Counted from the first letter of the stretch, positions 1-9,262 are shown. The stretch: DNA of 64,000 nucleotides from UKL13-2 sp040006575 (GCA_040006575.1 JBDTWS010000002.1:1-64000), one strand, 5' to 3'. The notes: generated by a model not told the origin, from the sequence alone. Translations and numbers: made by a program.

Positions 1-633
1 CGTATCCAGGCCGATAGCCCGCAGCCTGTTTCCCAATTCTATCCAGTGGTCGTTCGGCCACATCTTGTTGTCGCGACTCGTGGCGTGCAAGAAGACCGCG
101 TACGGTTTTGTGGGTAGCCAGCCAGGTGCCTTGCCTTTCATGGAAATTCCATAGTCGACACGATCCTCAATCGCGTAGCCGAGTGCGCGCGACGCCAGCA
201 GGCGATTGCGCGTTACCGCGTGCAGATCGCGAGGCACATCGATCGGGCTGTCGTAAAAACGCGATGCCAGCGGCTCGCGCGCCGACGCAGCTGAATAACC
301 TGCCACCGGACCATCTGCCCAGCGCGCCACCCAGGCGCTCTTGAGCAGGCCCTGCGTATCGAGTATGTGATCGTAACGCCGGGCCGAAATGGCCGAGCGG
401 CGCGCGAGGAATTCACGCCACGCAGCGGCAGAGTGCCATTTCTTTTTCAGCCGCCGCAAGGGAACAGGCAATACGTCGCCAATCGCCGGATGCATAGCAG
501 CGATTTCTGCGTACGGGGCCTCGACGGCCCAATCAATCCTGATATCCGGACGGGCGCGCGCCAGGTCGCTGACGACAGGCAGGTTATGGATCACATCGCC
601 CAATGAGGAAAGCTTGACCAACAATACGCGCAT
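1..633 (-). CDS. waaC: Lipopolysaccharide heptosyltransferase I (partial)
   Basis: This is the first 211 codons of a gene that runs off the left edge of the window; the C-terminal part is missing. The reverse-strand translation begins MRVLLVKLSSLGDVIHNLP, the characteristic N-terminal stretch of WaaC/RfaC, a GT-B fold family 9 glycosyltransferase. WaaC adds the first L-glycero-D-manno-heptose to Kdo2-lipid A at the cytoplasmic face of the inner membrane. Further family-9 features are the ILDTQGLLKSAW segment (near residue 90) and HATSRDNKMWP (near residue 190), the start of the C-terminal nucleotide-sugar-binding half. The gene is divergent from the glycosyltransferase at 674, with 40 bp between them. 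The heptosyltransferase I assignment over II rests on the N-terminal motif only. Confidence 0.88.
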   Translation of the reverse strand, partial: MRVLLVKLSSLGDVIHNLPVVSDLARARPDIRIDWAVEAPYAEIAAMHPAIGDVLPVPLRRLKKKWHSAAAWREFLARRSAISARRYDHILDTQGLLKSAWVARWADGPVAGYSAASAREPLASRFYDSPIDVPRDLHAVTRNRLLASRALGYAIEDRVDYGISMKGKAPGWLPTKPYAVFLHATSRDNKMWPNDHWIELGNRLRAIGLDT

Positions 634-673
634 CGCCGGATTGTAACGGAGCGGGTACGGTCGATTACAATTC

Positions 674-1474
674 ATGTGTCCCCAAGCAGTTGCCCCCACA
701 CGACACTTCAACGTGCCCGATCAAAAAATCCCGCTCTCTGTCGTCATCATCGCCAAGAATGCAGCGACACAGATCGGCCTGTGCCTCGACAGTGTCAACT
801 TTGCGCAAGAGGTGCTAGTGGTGGATTCGGGCTCGGAAGACGAAACGCGCGCGATCGCCGATGTGAAGGGCGCGCGAGTTATCGAGAAAGCATGGCTGGG
901 GTTTGGCCAGCAAAAACAGTTCGCCGTCACGCAGGCGGCGAACGACTGGGTATTGTGTCTCGACGTAGACGAGCGGGTGACGCTTGAACTCGAGGCCAGC
1001 ATCCGCGCCGCGCTGGCTGAGCCGAAAAACATGGCTTACCGCATGCCACGCCGCAATCGCTTCCTGGGGCGGTGGCTGGCTCACGGGGAGGGTTATCCCG
1101 ACTGGTCGCTTAGGCTGTTTCACCGCCAGCACGCCAGCTGGAGCAATGATCCGGTGCATGAAGCCGTTATCACCACGGCCACGGTCGGGCAATTGAAAGG
1201 TGATCTGCTGCATGACTCTGCCGAGGACGTCACCACTTATCTGCAAAAGCAGAATCGTTATTCGTCGCTGCATGCGGAAGCGCTGTTCCAGCAGGGCGTG
1301 CGTACGGGGTATGCAAAACTATTCTTAAGTCCACTGGCGCGATTTATCAAATTCTATTTCCTGCGGCTGGGGTTCCTGGACGGCGGGCCCGGATTCGCGC
1401 ACGTGGCCGTAGGCTGTTTTGCGGCCTTCGCTAAATATGCCAAGCTCATTGAGCTTAAGAACAAAGGTTTGTGA
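674..1474 (+). CDS. Family 2 glycosyltransferase, LPS-core type (WaaE/LgtF-like)
   Basis: A 266-residue GT-A protein. The N-terminal core has SVVIIAKNAA (beta-1 strand of GT2 enzymes), VVDSGSEDET, and the metal-binding DxD-type motif in LCLDVDERV (about residue 97). The short C-terminal half has the arrangement RNRFLGRWLAHGEGYPDWSLRLF that is typical of the WaaE/KdtX/LgtF group, which add a beta-linked hexose to heptose I of the LPS core. The substrate is inferred from family and from the neighbouring divergent waaC. The start taken is the ATG at 674; a GTG at 713 just before the conserved core is a shorter alternative. Confidence 0.82.
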   Translation: MCPQAVAPTRHFNVPDQKIPLSVVIIAKNAATQIGLCLDSVNFAQEVLVVDSGSEDETRAIADVKGARVIEKAWLGFGQQKQFAVTQAANDWVLCLDVDERVTLELEASIRAALAEPKNMAYRMPRRNRFLGRWLAHGEGYPDWSLRLFHRQHASWSNDPVHEAVITTATVGQLKGDLLHDSAEDVTTYLQKQNRYSSLHAEALFQQGVRTGYAKLFLSPLARFIKFYFLRLGFLDGGPGFAHVAVGCFAAFAKYAKLIELKNKGL

Positions 1475-1561
1475 GCCGCTTGGCGCCGCCTCGCCGGATG
1501 CGCGCTGGTAAAATAGCCGATTAACGATTGATGCCGCCGAATGCGCGGCCCGGGATTTGTC

Positions 1562-2632
1562 ATGATCATCGTCACCGGCGGCGCCGGATTTATCGGTTCT
1601 AATTTCATTCACGCCTGGCTGGCCGCAGGCCTGGGTCCAGTCGTCAACCTCGACAAGCTGACCTACGCGGGCAACCTCCAGTCACTGGCGGATATCTCGC
1701 ACCATCCCGACTATCGATTTGTCCACGCCGACATCGGTGATCGCACGCGCATTCACGCGCTGCTGCGGGAAGCGCGACCGACCGCCATCCTCAATTTCGC
1801 TGCCGAAAGCCATGTGGATCGCTCAATTCACAGCGCCGGCGATTTCATCCAGACCAACATCGTCAGTACCTTCAACCTGCTGGAGGAGGTGAGGGCGTAT
1901 TGGGGAGAGCTTGCCGATAGCGAGAAGGCCGATTTTCGTTTCCTGCACGTGTCCACCGATGAGGTTTACGGCTCGCTGGGTGCGGACGATGCGGCGTTCA
2001 CGGAACAACACCGGTATGAGCCGAACAGCCCGTATTCAGCATCGAAGGCCGCGTCGGATCACCTGGTGCGCGCCTATCACCACACCTACCATTTGCCGGT
2101 GCTGACCACCAATTGTTCAAACAATTACGGGCCCTATCACTTCCCCGAAAAATTGATTCCGCTGGTGATCCTTAACGCGCTGGCCGGCAAGCCGCTGCCG
2201 GTCTATGGCGACGGACAAAATGTACGCGACTGGCTGTATGTCAGCGATCATTGCGCGGCTATCCGCATGGTGCTGGCCGGCGGAAAACCGGGTGAGACGT
2301 ACAACGTGGGCGGGCGCAATGAGCGAACCAATCTTGAGGTGGTCAATGTGATTTGCACATTGCTCGATGAGCTGCAACCGCGTGTGGATGGCAAGCGTTA
2401 TGCGGCGCAGATCACTTTCGTTGCCGATCGCCCGGGCCATGACCGCCGTTACGCGATCGACGCATCGCGCCTCGAGTCCGAGCTGGGCTGGCGCGCGCAG
2501 GAAAATTTCGAGAGCGGAATTCGCAAAACAGTCGAGTGGTACCTTGCCAACCCGGAATGGGTGCGGTCCGTGACGAGCGGCGATTACCGGCAGTGGATGC
2601 AGCAACAATATGGAACGAAGGCTGCGGCATGA
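1562..2632 (+). CDS. rfbB: dTDP-glucose 4,6-dehydratase
   Basis: A 356-residue extended short-chain dehydrogenase that converts dTDP-glucose to dTDP-4-keto-6-deoxyglucose, the second step of dTDP-L-rhamnose synthesis in the cytoplasm. Visible are the NAD-binding TGGAGFIGSNF at the N terminus, FAAESHVDRSI, the STDEVYG segment carrying the catalytic Thr-Asp-Glu, and the YSASKAASDHLV Tyr-xxx-Lys motif. Length matches the family. The ATG at 1562 directly precedes the Rossmann motif and is preferred over an upstream in-frame codon at 1541. The stop overlaps the start of rfbA by ATGA, implying translational coupling. Confidence 0.96.
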   Translation: MIIVTGGAGFIGSNFIHAWLAAGLGPVVNLDKLTYAGNLQSLADISHHPDYRFVHADIGDRTRIHALLREARPTAILNFAAESHVDRSIHSAGDFIQTNIVSTFNLLEEVRAYWGELADSEKADFRFLHVSTDEVYGSLGADDAAFTEQHRYEPNSPYSASKAASDHLVRAYHHTYHLPVLTTNCSNNYGPYHFPEKLIPLVILNALAGKPLPVYGDGQNVRDWLYVSDHCAAIRMVLAGGKPGETYNVGGRNERTNLEVVNVICTLLDELQPRVDGKRYAAQITFVADRPGHDRRYAIDASRLESELGWRAQENFESGIRKTVEWYLANPEWVRSVTSGDYRQWMQQQYGTKAAA

Positions 2633-3510
2633 AGCGCAAAGGAATCATCCTGGCTGGTGGCAGCGGCACGCGCCTGTACCCGGTAACCCAAGTTGTTTCA
2701 AAACAACTGCTGCCGATTTACGACAAGCCGATGGTGTACTACCCGTTGTCCACCCTGATGCTCGCGGGCATACAGGACATCCTGATCATCTCGACGCCGC
2801 ACGATATGCCGCAATTCCAGGAATTGCTCGGTGATGGAAAGAAGTGGGGTCTTTCGCTTTCCTATGCGGTGCAGCCCTCGCCCGACGGACTCGCGCAGGC
2901 ATTTCACATCGGCAAGGATTTTGTCGGCAACGCTGATTCAGCGCTGATACTGGGCGACAACATTTTCTATGGCCATGACCTCTCCGTATCGCTGCAGCGT
3001 GCGCACGAAAAATCAACGGGCGCCACGGTGTTCGCCTATCCCGTCCATGATCCGGAACGCTATGGCGTCGCCGAATTCGATGCCGCGGGCAAAGTCATTT
3101 CGCTGGAGGAAAAGCCGGCAAAGCCGAAATCGCGCTATGCGGTTACGGGCATTTATTTTTACGATAACCAGGTGTGTGACCTCGCGCGTTCGTTGAAACC
3201 TTCCACGCGCGGCGAACTGGAAATCACCGACCTGAACCGTCTTTATCTCGAACAAGGTTCGCTGACCTGCGAGGTCATGGGACGCGGCATGGCGTGGCTG
3301 GATACCGGCACGCATGAGTCGCTGCTGGAAGCCTCGCAATACATCGCTACCATCGAGCGGCGCCAGGGCCTCAAGGTCGCGTGCCCCGAGGAAATCGCAT
3401 TTCGCCAGGGTTGGATTTCAGCAGAGGACATCCAGGCGCTCGCCAAGCCCATGTTGAAAAACGGTTACGGGCAATACCTGATGCAGATGCTCGCTGAGCG
3501 CGTGTTCTAG
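2629..3510 (+). CDS. rfbA: Glucose-1-phosphate thymidylyltransferase
   Basis: A 293-residue nucleotidyltransferase that makes dTDP-glucose from glucose-1-phosphate and dTTP, the entry step of the dTDP-deoxysugar pathway. The signature GIILAGGSGTRLYPVT lies at residues 5-20. KQLLPIYDKPMVYYPL and LGDNIFYGHDL are conserved substrate and metal-binding segments, and the EITDLN segment follows. The start is the ATG of the ATGA overlap with rfbB; a longer reading from 2536 would overlap rfbB substantially and is rejected. In E. coli the homologous enzyme is feedback-inhibited by dTDP-rhamnose (family knowledge). Confidence 0.96.
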   Translation: MKRKGIILAGGSGTRLYPVTQVVSKQLLPIYDKPMVYYPLSTLMLAGIQDILIISTPHDMPQFQELLGDGKKWGLSLSYAVQPSPDGLAQAFHIGKDFVGNADSALILGDNIFYGHDLSVSLQRAHEKSTGATVFAYPVHDPERYGVAEFDAAGKVISLEEKPAKPKSRYAVTGIYFYDNQVCDLARSLKPSTRGELEITDLNRLYLEQGSLTCEVMGRGMAWLDTGTHESLLEASQYIATIERRQGLKVACPEEIAFRQGWISAEDIQALAKPMLKNGYGQYLMQMLAERVF

Positions 3511-3521
3511 GGTTACGTTGC

Positions 3522-4073
3522 ATGAATGTCATCGACACGGCGATCGCCGATGTAAAGATTCTTGAGCCCAAAGTGTTTGGCGATGAACGCGGTTTCTTTT
3601 TTGAAAGTTTCAACGAACAGAATTTTCGCAATGCAATCGGCACCGATGCTGTTTTTGTCCAGGACAATCATTCGAAGTCGGTCAAGGGCGTGTTGCGCGG
3701 CCTGCACTACCAGATCCAGCAGTCGCAGGGAAAATTGGTGAGGGTCGTCGCGGGCGAAGTGTTCGACGTGGCGGTGGATATTCGACGCAGTTCGCCCACA
3801 TTTGGCCGGCATGTCGCCCTGCGCCTGTCGGCCGAAAACAAACGCATGCTCTGGGTTCCCGCCGGTTTTGCACACGGCTTCGTGGTGACGTCCGACAGCG
3901 CGGAATTCCTGTACAAAACCACGGACTACTACGCCCCGCAGCACGATCGCAGCCTGCTCTGGAACGACCCGGCGCTGGCCATCGACTGGCCGATCGCGGA
4001 AACAGGCACACCGCAACTCAAGCCCGCGGACATCAACGGCAAGCGGCTCGCCGAGGCTGAGCTGTTCGACTGA
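3522..4073 (+). CDS. rfbC: dTDP-4-dehydrorhamnose 3,5-epimerase
   Basis: A 183-residue cupin-fold epimerase that inverts C3 and C5 of dTDP-4-keto-6-deoxyglucose. Visible family features include DERGFFFESFN near residue 22, the LRGLHYQ motif with its catalytic His near residue 65, and the FAHGF segment near residue 120. Length is standard. It sits 11 bp after rfbA, and its TGA overlaps the ATG of rfbD as TGATG, so the four rfb genes form one tightly packed operon in the order B-A-C-D. Confidence 0.96.
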   Translation: MNVIDTAIADVKILEPKVFGDERGFFFESFNEQNFRNAIGTDAVFVQDNHSKSVKGVLRGLHYQIQQSQGKLVRVVAGEVFDVAVDIRRSSPTFGRHVALRLSAENKRMLWVPAGFAHGFVVTSDSAEFLYKTTDYYAPQHDRSLLWNDPALAIDWPIAETGTPQLKPADINGKRLAEAELFD

Positions 4074-4993
4074 TGGGCATTGCAGCAGACACGCCACGCA
4101 TCTTGATCACGGGAGCCGATGGGCAGCTGGGTTGGGAGCTACAGCGTTCATTCGCATCGGAAGGCGAAATATTTGCCTTTGACCGTTCGGCGATGGACCT
4201 GTCATCACCCGACGCTATCCGTTCCCGTTGCCGTGAAATCCGGCCCACGCTGATCCTGAATGCGGGCGCATATACCGCCGTGGACAAGGCTGAGTCTGAG
4301 CCGGACATGGCCATGCGCATCAATGGTGAAGCGCCCGGAATACTTGCCGAAGAGGCGAACAAACTCAATGCCGTGCTGGTCCATTACTCAACCGATTATG
4401 TTTTCGACGGAACCGCAGGCTCGCCGTACCGGGAGACAGACACTACTGCACCGCAAAACGTTTACGGCCGAACCAAGCTCGCCGGTGAACAAGCCGTAAG
4501 CACAATGGCGAAGCGCTTTGCCACATTCCGCACGAGCTGGCTGTACGGAAACCGTCGTCACAATTTCATGCTCACCATGTTGCGTCTTGCGCGGGAGCGC
4601 GAAGAGCTGCGCGTGGTGGCCGATCAAACCGGTTCGCCAACCTGGGTGCGCGCTGTCGCCGAAGCGACACGAGAATGCGTGCAGTCAGGCGCGTTGCGCA
4701 TTGAGCCGGGCATCTATCACCTCACTGCAAACGGCCAAACGACCTGGCACGGTTTTGCGACTGCGATCCTGGATGGGACCGCCGGTGAGCCACGCCTCGC
4801 GCAGCGCGTGGTGGCCATCAACAGCGGTGAACTCGCGATGCCGGCCAAGCGACCGAGCTACTCGGTTTTGTCACTAAGCAAACTGGAACTTGCCCTGGGC
4901 CATGAAATGACTGACTGGCAAGAGCAACTGCGGCGGTGCATTGCGGAGAGAAAATCGATAGACTCCAGCACCGGGGCGGCTTCCGTGGCATAA
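4073..4993 (+). CDS. rfbD: dTDP-4-dehydrorhamnose reductase
   Basis: A 306-residue NADPH-dependent reductase that completes dTDP-L-rhamnose. It has ILITGADGQLGWEL at the N terminus, STDYVFDG near residue 107, and the YGRTKLAGE Tyr-xxx-Lys motif near residue 130. The last ten codons (DSSTGAASVA) lie inside a palindromic repeat found at two other intergenic sites, so the C-terminal tail appears to be contributed by the repeat. The conserved core ends before that, and no loss of function is expected. Confidence 0.95.
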   Translation: MGIAADTPRILITGADGQLGWELQRSFASEGEIFAFDRSAMDLSSPDAIRSRCREIRPTLILNAGAYTAVDKAESEPDMAMRINGEAPGILAEEANKLNAVLVHYSTDYVFDGTAGSPYRETDTTAPQNVYGRTKLAGEQAVSTMAKRFATFRTSWLYGNRRHNFMLTMLRLAREREELRVVADQTGSPTWVRAVAEATRECVQSGALRIEPGIYHLTANGQTTWHGFATAILDGTAGEPRLAQRVVAINSGELAMPAKRPSYSVLSLSKLELALGHEMTDWQEQLRRCIAERKSIDSSTGAASVA

Positions 4994-5025
4994 ATGGCCT
5001 GCGGGCCGCCATAGTGCTGGAGTTT
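4962..5025. repeat. Palindromic intergenic repeat, copy 1 of 3
   Basis: Left arm 4962-4980 reads ACTCCAGCACCGGGGCGGC. The right arm (5005-5023) is its inverted complement with three mismatches, and the spacer is 24 bp. The outer sequence (A)AACTCCAGC...GCTGGAGTTT is shared with copies at 33594-33659 and 44508-44573. This copy covers the end of rfbD, including its stop codon. The form suggests a REP- or MITE-like element; on RNA it would fold into a long hairpin and could end or protect the rfb transcript. Confidence 0.7.
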
Positions 5026-5249
5026 GACGGAATATTTCGAGTTTGGCTGGAGAATGTTGTAGGACAATCCCCAAAGTATCGCTTTTTGCATGCGAATGTA
5101 ATTGTCGCGAACTCCTTCGCGCCTACGGGAGTCTTTAGTGGGCTCTGTGAGTTCTTATCCATCCGCAGCGCCAATCGACCCCGGCCGCCAAGTGCGTCAC
5201 TGCTATACTCGCTGTCCCGTATTTTGGCTTAATAATCAAAGGCATCGTT
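4994..5249. other. Intergenic region between rfbD and gspE
   Basis: About 256 bp without a supported gene. Its left end is the right half of the palindromic repeat. Near the right end an extended -10-like TGCTATACT (5201-5209) lies about 40 bp before the gspE start, with no convincing -35 box. It is the best visible candidate for the T2SS operon promoter. Short ORFs here have no family features. Confidence 0.45.
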
Positions 5250-7025
5250 TTGCTTAACCCTGTTGAAAATCCTGTAGACCCGATTGGCGAAAGCGCGCCG
5301 GTGCCGATGCTCAAGCTCGGCGAGACGCTCATGTCGCAAGGCAAGCTGGACATCGCCAACCTGGACCGCGCGCTGAAGGTGCAGGAGTCGGCAAGCATTG
5401 CCGGTTCAACGCACGAAAAACTGGGCTCCATCCTGACTCGCATGGGCATGATCTCGGGCCGTGACCTGGCGGAAGCATTGGCACGCCAGCGCGGCTGGAC
5501 CATCGTTGAGTCCACCGAATTTCCCGAGCTGCCGATACTGGAAGAAACGGTCTCATCGCGTTTCCTGCAGGAAGCGCGCGCCATCCCGGTTACCGAAACG
5601 GAAAGTGAAGTTGTGCTGGCGATGACCGATCCGGCGGATCAATTCACCTTGCGCGCCCTGGCGGCCGCAACCCGCAAAACCATCGTGCCGAAACTGCTTT
5701 CCTCCACCGATTTCGATGCGGTGTATGAGCGTTTGTACGGTAGCGGAAAATCATCGATGGGCCAGATCGTCGACAACATCGCCACGCGCGATGATGAACA
5801 GGATTTTGGCGATATCGAGCAACTGAAAGACCTGGCGTCGGAAGCGCCCGTTATCCGGCTGGTAAACCTGATCATCAATCACGCGCTGGAACGGCGCGCG
5901 TCTGATATTCATATCGAGCCGTTCGAGAACCGCCTCATCGTGCGCTACCGCATCGACGGCGTATTGCACGAAACCGAATCGCCGCCGCGCCGCCTATCCG
6001 CGGCCGTGATTTCGCGCATCAAGATCATGGCGACGCTGGATATCGCCGAACGCCGCCTGCCGCAGGACGGACGCATCAAGCTGCGCATCCAGGGCAAGGA
6101 AATCGATTTGCGCGTTTCCACCGTGCCCACCATGCACGGTGAAAGTGTGGTGATGCGTATTCTCGACAAGGGCGGCGTGGCGCTGGATTTCCATGCGCTT
6201 GGATTCGACGAAGACAACCTTAAAGTTTTCATTTCGATCCTCGAGCAGCCGCACGGCATCCTGCTGGTGACCGGCCCGACTGGTAGCGGTAAAACCACGA
6301 CGCTGTACACGGCGCTGGATCGCCTCAACAAGCCCGACGTAAAAATTCTCACCGTCGAGGACCCGGTCGAATACCAGATGGCCGGTATCAACCAGATCCA
6401 GGTGAAGCCGCAAATCGATCTCACCTTCGCCAACGCGCTTCGCTCCATCGTGCGGCAGGATCCCGACGTCATCATGATCGGTGAAATTCGCGATCTGGAA
6501 ACGGCCCAGATTGCGGTGCAGTCCGCCCTCACGGGACATATGGTGCTGTCCACCATCCACACCAACGATGCGGCGGCGACGATTAACCGCCTGCTCGACA
6601 TGGGCGTGGAAGATTACCTGTTGACGTCGACCATCGTCGGCATCCAGGCGCAGCGGCTGGTGCGCACGCTGTGCCCACATTGCAAGGAGGCGTATCACCC
6701 TGTCGATGAACTGGTGCAACAGCTGAACCTGAAGCGCTTTGTGCGCAAACCCCAGGCGGAATCCGGTAAACCGCTGTCGCTTTTTCATGCCAAGGGATGC
6801 GAGCACTGCGCGCATACCGGCTACTTCGGCCGCCAGTCGATCATGGAAGTTTTGCCGATGACCGATAGTTTGAGGAGCCTCATCATGCGGCACGCCACGT
6901 CGTCTGAATTGCGTTCCGCCGCCATTGCCGAGGGCATGGAGACCATGTACGAAAACGGTCTCAAGCAGGCCGTCGGCGGCATCACCACGATTGAAGAAGT
7001 CTTGCGCGTCACGCGCGAAGACTAG
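5250..7025 (+). CDS. gspE: Type II secretion ATPase GspE
   Basis: A 591-residue cytoplasmic hexameric ATPase that powers pseudopilus assembly. The N-terminal N1E/MshEN-type domain (about residues 20-160) contacts GspL. The Walker A GPTGSGKTTT is near residue 341, the Asp box and Walker B DPDVIMIGEIRD near residue 406, and a tetracysteine zinc site is formed by CPHC (475) and CEHC (517). The start is a TTG at 5250, supported by AAAGG seven bases upstream; an in-frame ATG at 5307 is the alternative. It is the first gene of an eleven-gene T2SS operon in the Xanthomonas xps order. Confidence 0.95.
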   Translation: MLNPVENPVDPIGESAPVPMLKLGETLMSQGKLDIANLDRALKVQESASIAGSTHEKLGSILTRMGMISGRDLAEALARQRGWTIVESTEFPELPILEETVSSRFLQEARAIPVTETESEVVLAMTDPADQFTLRALAAATRKTIVPKLLSSTDFDAVYERLYGSGKSSMGQIVDNIATRDDEQDFGDIEQLKDLASEAPVIRLVNLIINHALERRASDIHIEPFENRLIVRYRIDGVLHETESPPRRLSAAVISRIKIMATLDIAERRLPQDGRIKLRIQGKEIDLRVSTVPTMHGESVVMRILDKGGVALDFHALGFDEDNLKVFISILEQPHGILLVTGPTGSGKTTTLYTALDRLNKPDVKILTVEDPVEYQMAGINQIQVKPQIDLTFANALRSIVRQDPDVIMIGEIRDLETAQIAVQSALTGHMVLSTIHTNDAAATINRLLDMGVEDYLLTSTIVGIQAQRLVRTLCPHCKEAYHPVDELVQQLNLKRFVRKPQAESGKPLSLFHAKGCEHCAHTGYFGRQSIMEVLPMTDSLRSLIMRHATSSELRSAAIAEGMETMYENGLKQAVGGITTIEEVLRVTRED

Positions 7026-7039
7026 GCGCGGAACCCCTC

Positions 7040-8293
7040 ATGCCGATGTACCAGTACAAGGCGGTATCGCCTGCCGGTGAAATCAAGGAAGGTGTGCTCG
7101 AGGGCGTCACGCACTCAGGCGTCATTGCGCACCTGCAATCGCTGGGGCTGATACCGATTCGCGCGGCGGAAGTGGGTGTGGATGGCGTGGGCGCACCCGC
7201 TTTTTCGGCGACAGCGCCTGGAACATCGAAACCAGCATTTACGCTTGGTGGTCGAGGCAAGGTCAGCCAGGGCGATCTGCGCCTGATTACGCGCGAACTT
7301 GCCACGCTGCTGCGTGCCGGACTCGCGCTCGATCGCAGCATGGAAATCCTGATTCGCCTCTCCGAAAAGAAAAATGCCTCGGAGTTGCTGACTGAAATTC
7401 GCAATGACGTTCGCGGTGGTTCTTCGCTGTCGAAAGCGCTCGACAAGCATCGCGACGTGTTTTCACGTTTCTATATCAACATGGTGAGAGCGGGCGAAGC
7501 GGGTGGATCGCTCGCCAATGTGCTGCTGCGGCTGGCCGACTACATGGAGAGCGCATCGGAGTTGAAAGAGAGTGTGATCTCGGCGCTGATCTATCCGGCC
7601 ATCCTTTTTTTCGTGGCGGTGTCTTCCGTTCTCGTGCTGGTTATCTTTGTCGTGCCGCAGTTCAAGCAGATTTTCGATCAGTCCGGCAAAGCGCTGCCGA
7701 TCGTGACGGACATGGTGCTGACGACCGGTGTGTTCCTGCGTCACAACTGGCCCATCATTCTCGCCGGTGTAGTGCTGGCTATCTGGCTGTTTGCACGTTC
7801 ATTTGCAAAACCGGAAAACCGTGCGCGATGGGATGCGAGATTTTTGGGCTGGCCCGTCGCAGGCAACCTGATTGCCAAGGTGGAAATGGCGCGCTTCTCG
7901 CGTTCACTGGCGACGCTGCTGCAAAACGGCGTGCCATTGCTGACGGGGCTCGCGATTCTCAAGGACACACTGGGCAATGCGGTGTTTCGCAATGCCGTCG
8001 AAATCATCTCGCGCGATCTCAAGGAAGGCCGCGGCATGACCAAGCCGATGATGGAAGCCGGCGTTTTTCCCAAGCTGGCCGTGCAGATGATCGGCGTGGG
8101 TGAAGAAACCGGCAAGCTCGATGAAATGCTTTACCAGGTGGCGGAAGTGTATGACCGCGAAGTCGCGGCCGCCGTAAAGCGCGCTCTCGCGCTGATCGAG
8201 CCGGTGATGATCGTCGGGCTCGCGTTATTGATCGGCGGCATCATCATGTCCCTGCTGGTTGCCATGTTCGGTTTGATGGACATACCGCTTTAA
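7040..8293 (+). CDS. gspF: Type II secretion inner-membrane platform protein GspF
   Basis: A 417-residue polytopic inner-membrane protein. It has the N-terminal MYQYKAVSPAGEIKEG start typical of GspF, two copies of the GspF/PilC cytoplasmic domain (about residues 85-205 and 285-405), and hydrophobic segments around 180-210, 235-255 and 385-410. The PMMEAGVFPKLAVQMIGVGEETGKL region is the conserved second-domain signature. GspF links the GspE ATPase to the growing pseudopilus. It lies 14 bp after gspE. Confidence 0.95.
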   Translation: MPMYQYKAVSPAGEIKEGVLEGVTHSGVIAHLQSLGLIPIRAAEVGVDGVGAPAFSATAPGTSKPAFTLGGRGKVSQGDLRLITRELATLLRAGLALDRSMEILIRLSEKKNASELLTEIRNDVRGGSSLSKALDKHRDVFSRFYINMVRAGEAGGSLANVLLRLADYMESASELKESVISALIYPAILFFVAVSSVLVLVIFVVPQFKQIFDQSGKALPIVTDMVLTTGVFLRHNWPIILAGVVLAIWLFARSFAKPENRARWDARFLGWPVAGNLIAKVEMARFSRSLATLLQNGVPLLTGLAILKDTLGNAVFRNAVEIISRDLKEGRGMTKPMMEAGVFPKLAVQMIGVGEETGKLDEMLYQVAEVYDREVAAAVKRALALIEPVMIVGLALLIGGIIMSLLVAMFGLMDIPL

Positions 8294-8323
8294 TCGTTTC
8301 CTTTTTTTGCCGGAGTAATCGTC

Positions 8324-8758
8324 ATGAAAAAAACTATGCATCGCAAGGGCTCGCAGGGTTTTTCCCTGATCGAAATCATCGTTGTCATCACCATCATCGG
8401 TCTGATCGTCGGCTGGGCTGCGACACAGATTTTTGGCAAGGGCGATATGGCGCAAGCAAGAATCGCCAAAAGCAAAATCGTCGGGATGAGTGGCCCACTG
8501 GACTTGTACAAACTCGATACTGGCAAATTTCCAAATACGAGCGATGGTTTGAAGGCGCTGATTACGGCCCCGAGCGGCGTTACCAACTGGAACGGCCCAT
8601 ACGTGCGCAACGCCGACGAACTGAAGGACCCATGGAAAAACGATCTCATTTATCGTTCACCGGGCGCTGACAACCGCCCTTGGGAAATCGTTTCGCTGGG
8701 CTCCGACGGCCAGGAGGGTGGCGAAGGCGCCGCCCGTGACATCAAGTCCTGGGAATAA
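8324..8758 (+). CDS. gspG: Major pseudopilin GspG
   Basis: A 144-residue type IV pilin-like protein and the main subunit of the T2SS pseudopilus. The prepilin leader MKKTMHRKGSQG is cut before FSLIEIIVVITIIGLI, with Phe+1 and Glu+5 present. The C-terminal half has the GspG features GLKALITAP, NGPYV, DPW and the SLGSDGQEGGEG calcium-site loop. A GGAG ribosome-binding site sits eight bases before the ATG. Processing needs a GspO/PilD peptidase, which is not in the window. Confidence 0.96.
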   Translation: MKKTMHRKGSQGFSLIEIIVVITIIGLIVGWAATQIFGKGDMAQARIAKSKIVGMSGPLDLYKLDTGKFPNTSDGLKALITAPSGVTNWNGPYVRNADELKDPWKNDLIYRSPGADNRPWEIVSLGSDGQEGGEGAARDIKSWE

Positions 8759-8770
8759 ATAGTCCTCTCG

Positions 8771-9241
8771 ATGCAAATCATGCGCCAACGCGGTTTCTCC
8801 CTGCTCGAAATGGTCGTGGTGATCGTTATCATCGGCCTTTCGTACACCTTGCTGCCCAAGATGGTTTTCTCGGGCGTTTCGGGTGCGGACCTGCGTTCAA
8901 ATGCGCGCGCCGTTGCGAGTGGGTTGAGGATCACACGCGATACCGCGATCAACACACGGCGCGAAGCAGTAATGTCGCTTGATCTTGAAAACCGCCAGTT
9001 CACAGTGCAAAACGACACGACCGTTCACAAGCTGCATGAACTGCTGGATGTAAAGCTCTACACCTCACAAGCTGATCTGATCACCGACAAGATGGGCAGC
9101 ATTCGCTTCTACCCGGATGGGTCCTCGAACGGGGGACGCGTGACCGTGGCCGCTGGCGGGCGCGGTTTTGAAGTGGATGTTGATTGGCTGACAGGACGCG
9201 TCACCATTAAAGATGCTGCACCCGGAGATGGCCGTGGATAG
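8771..9241 (+). CDS. gspH: Minor pseudopilin GspH
   Basis: A 156-residue pilin-like protein with a short leader MQIMRQRG followed by FSLLEMVVVIVIIGLSY, keeping Glu+5. The rest has the beta-rich layout of GspH (FYPDGSSNGGRVTVA and a final strand-turn-strand near residues 115-150). GspH joins the I-J-K tip complex of the pseudopilus. It lies between gspG and gspI in the operon. No strong Shine-Dalgarno is seen, so translation may be coupled to gspG. Confidence 0.9.
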   Translation: MQIMRQRGFSLLEMVVVIVIIGLSYTLLPKMVFSGVSGADLRSNARAVASGLRITRDTAINTRREAVMSLDLENRQFTVQNDTTVHKLHELLDVKLYTSQADLITDKMGSIRFYPDGSSNGGRVTVAAGGRGFEVDVDWLTGRVTIKDAAPGDGRG

Positions 9242-9262
9242 GGCGTCTCGGAGGCATTTCGC

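Noticed and set aside
1541..1561. Seven extra codons before the rfbB ATG
   Set aside because: The family Rossmann motif starts right after ATG 1562, so the upstream codons are unlikely to be coding.
5994..6893. Minus-strand ORF of 299 codons opposite gspE
   Set aside because: Antisense shadow of a conserved ATPase gene; no motif.
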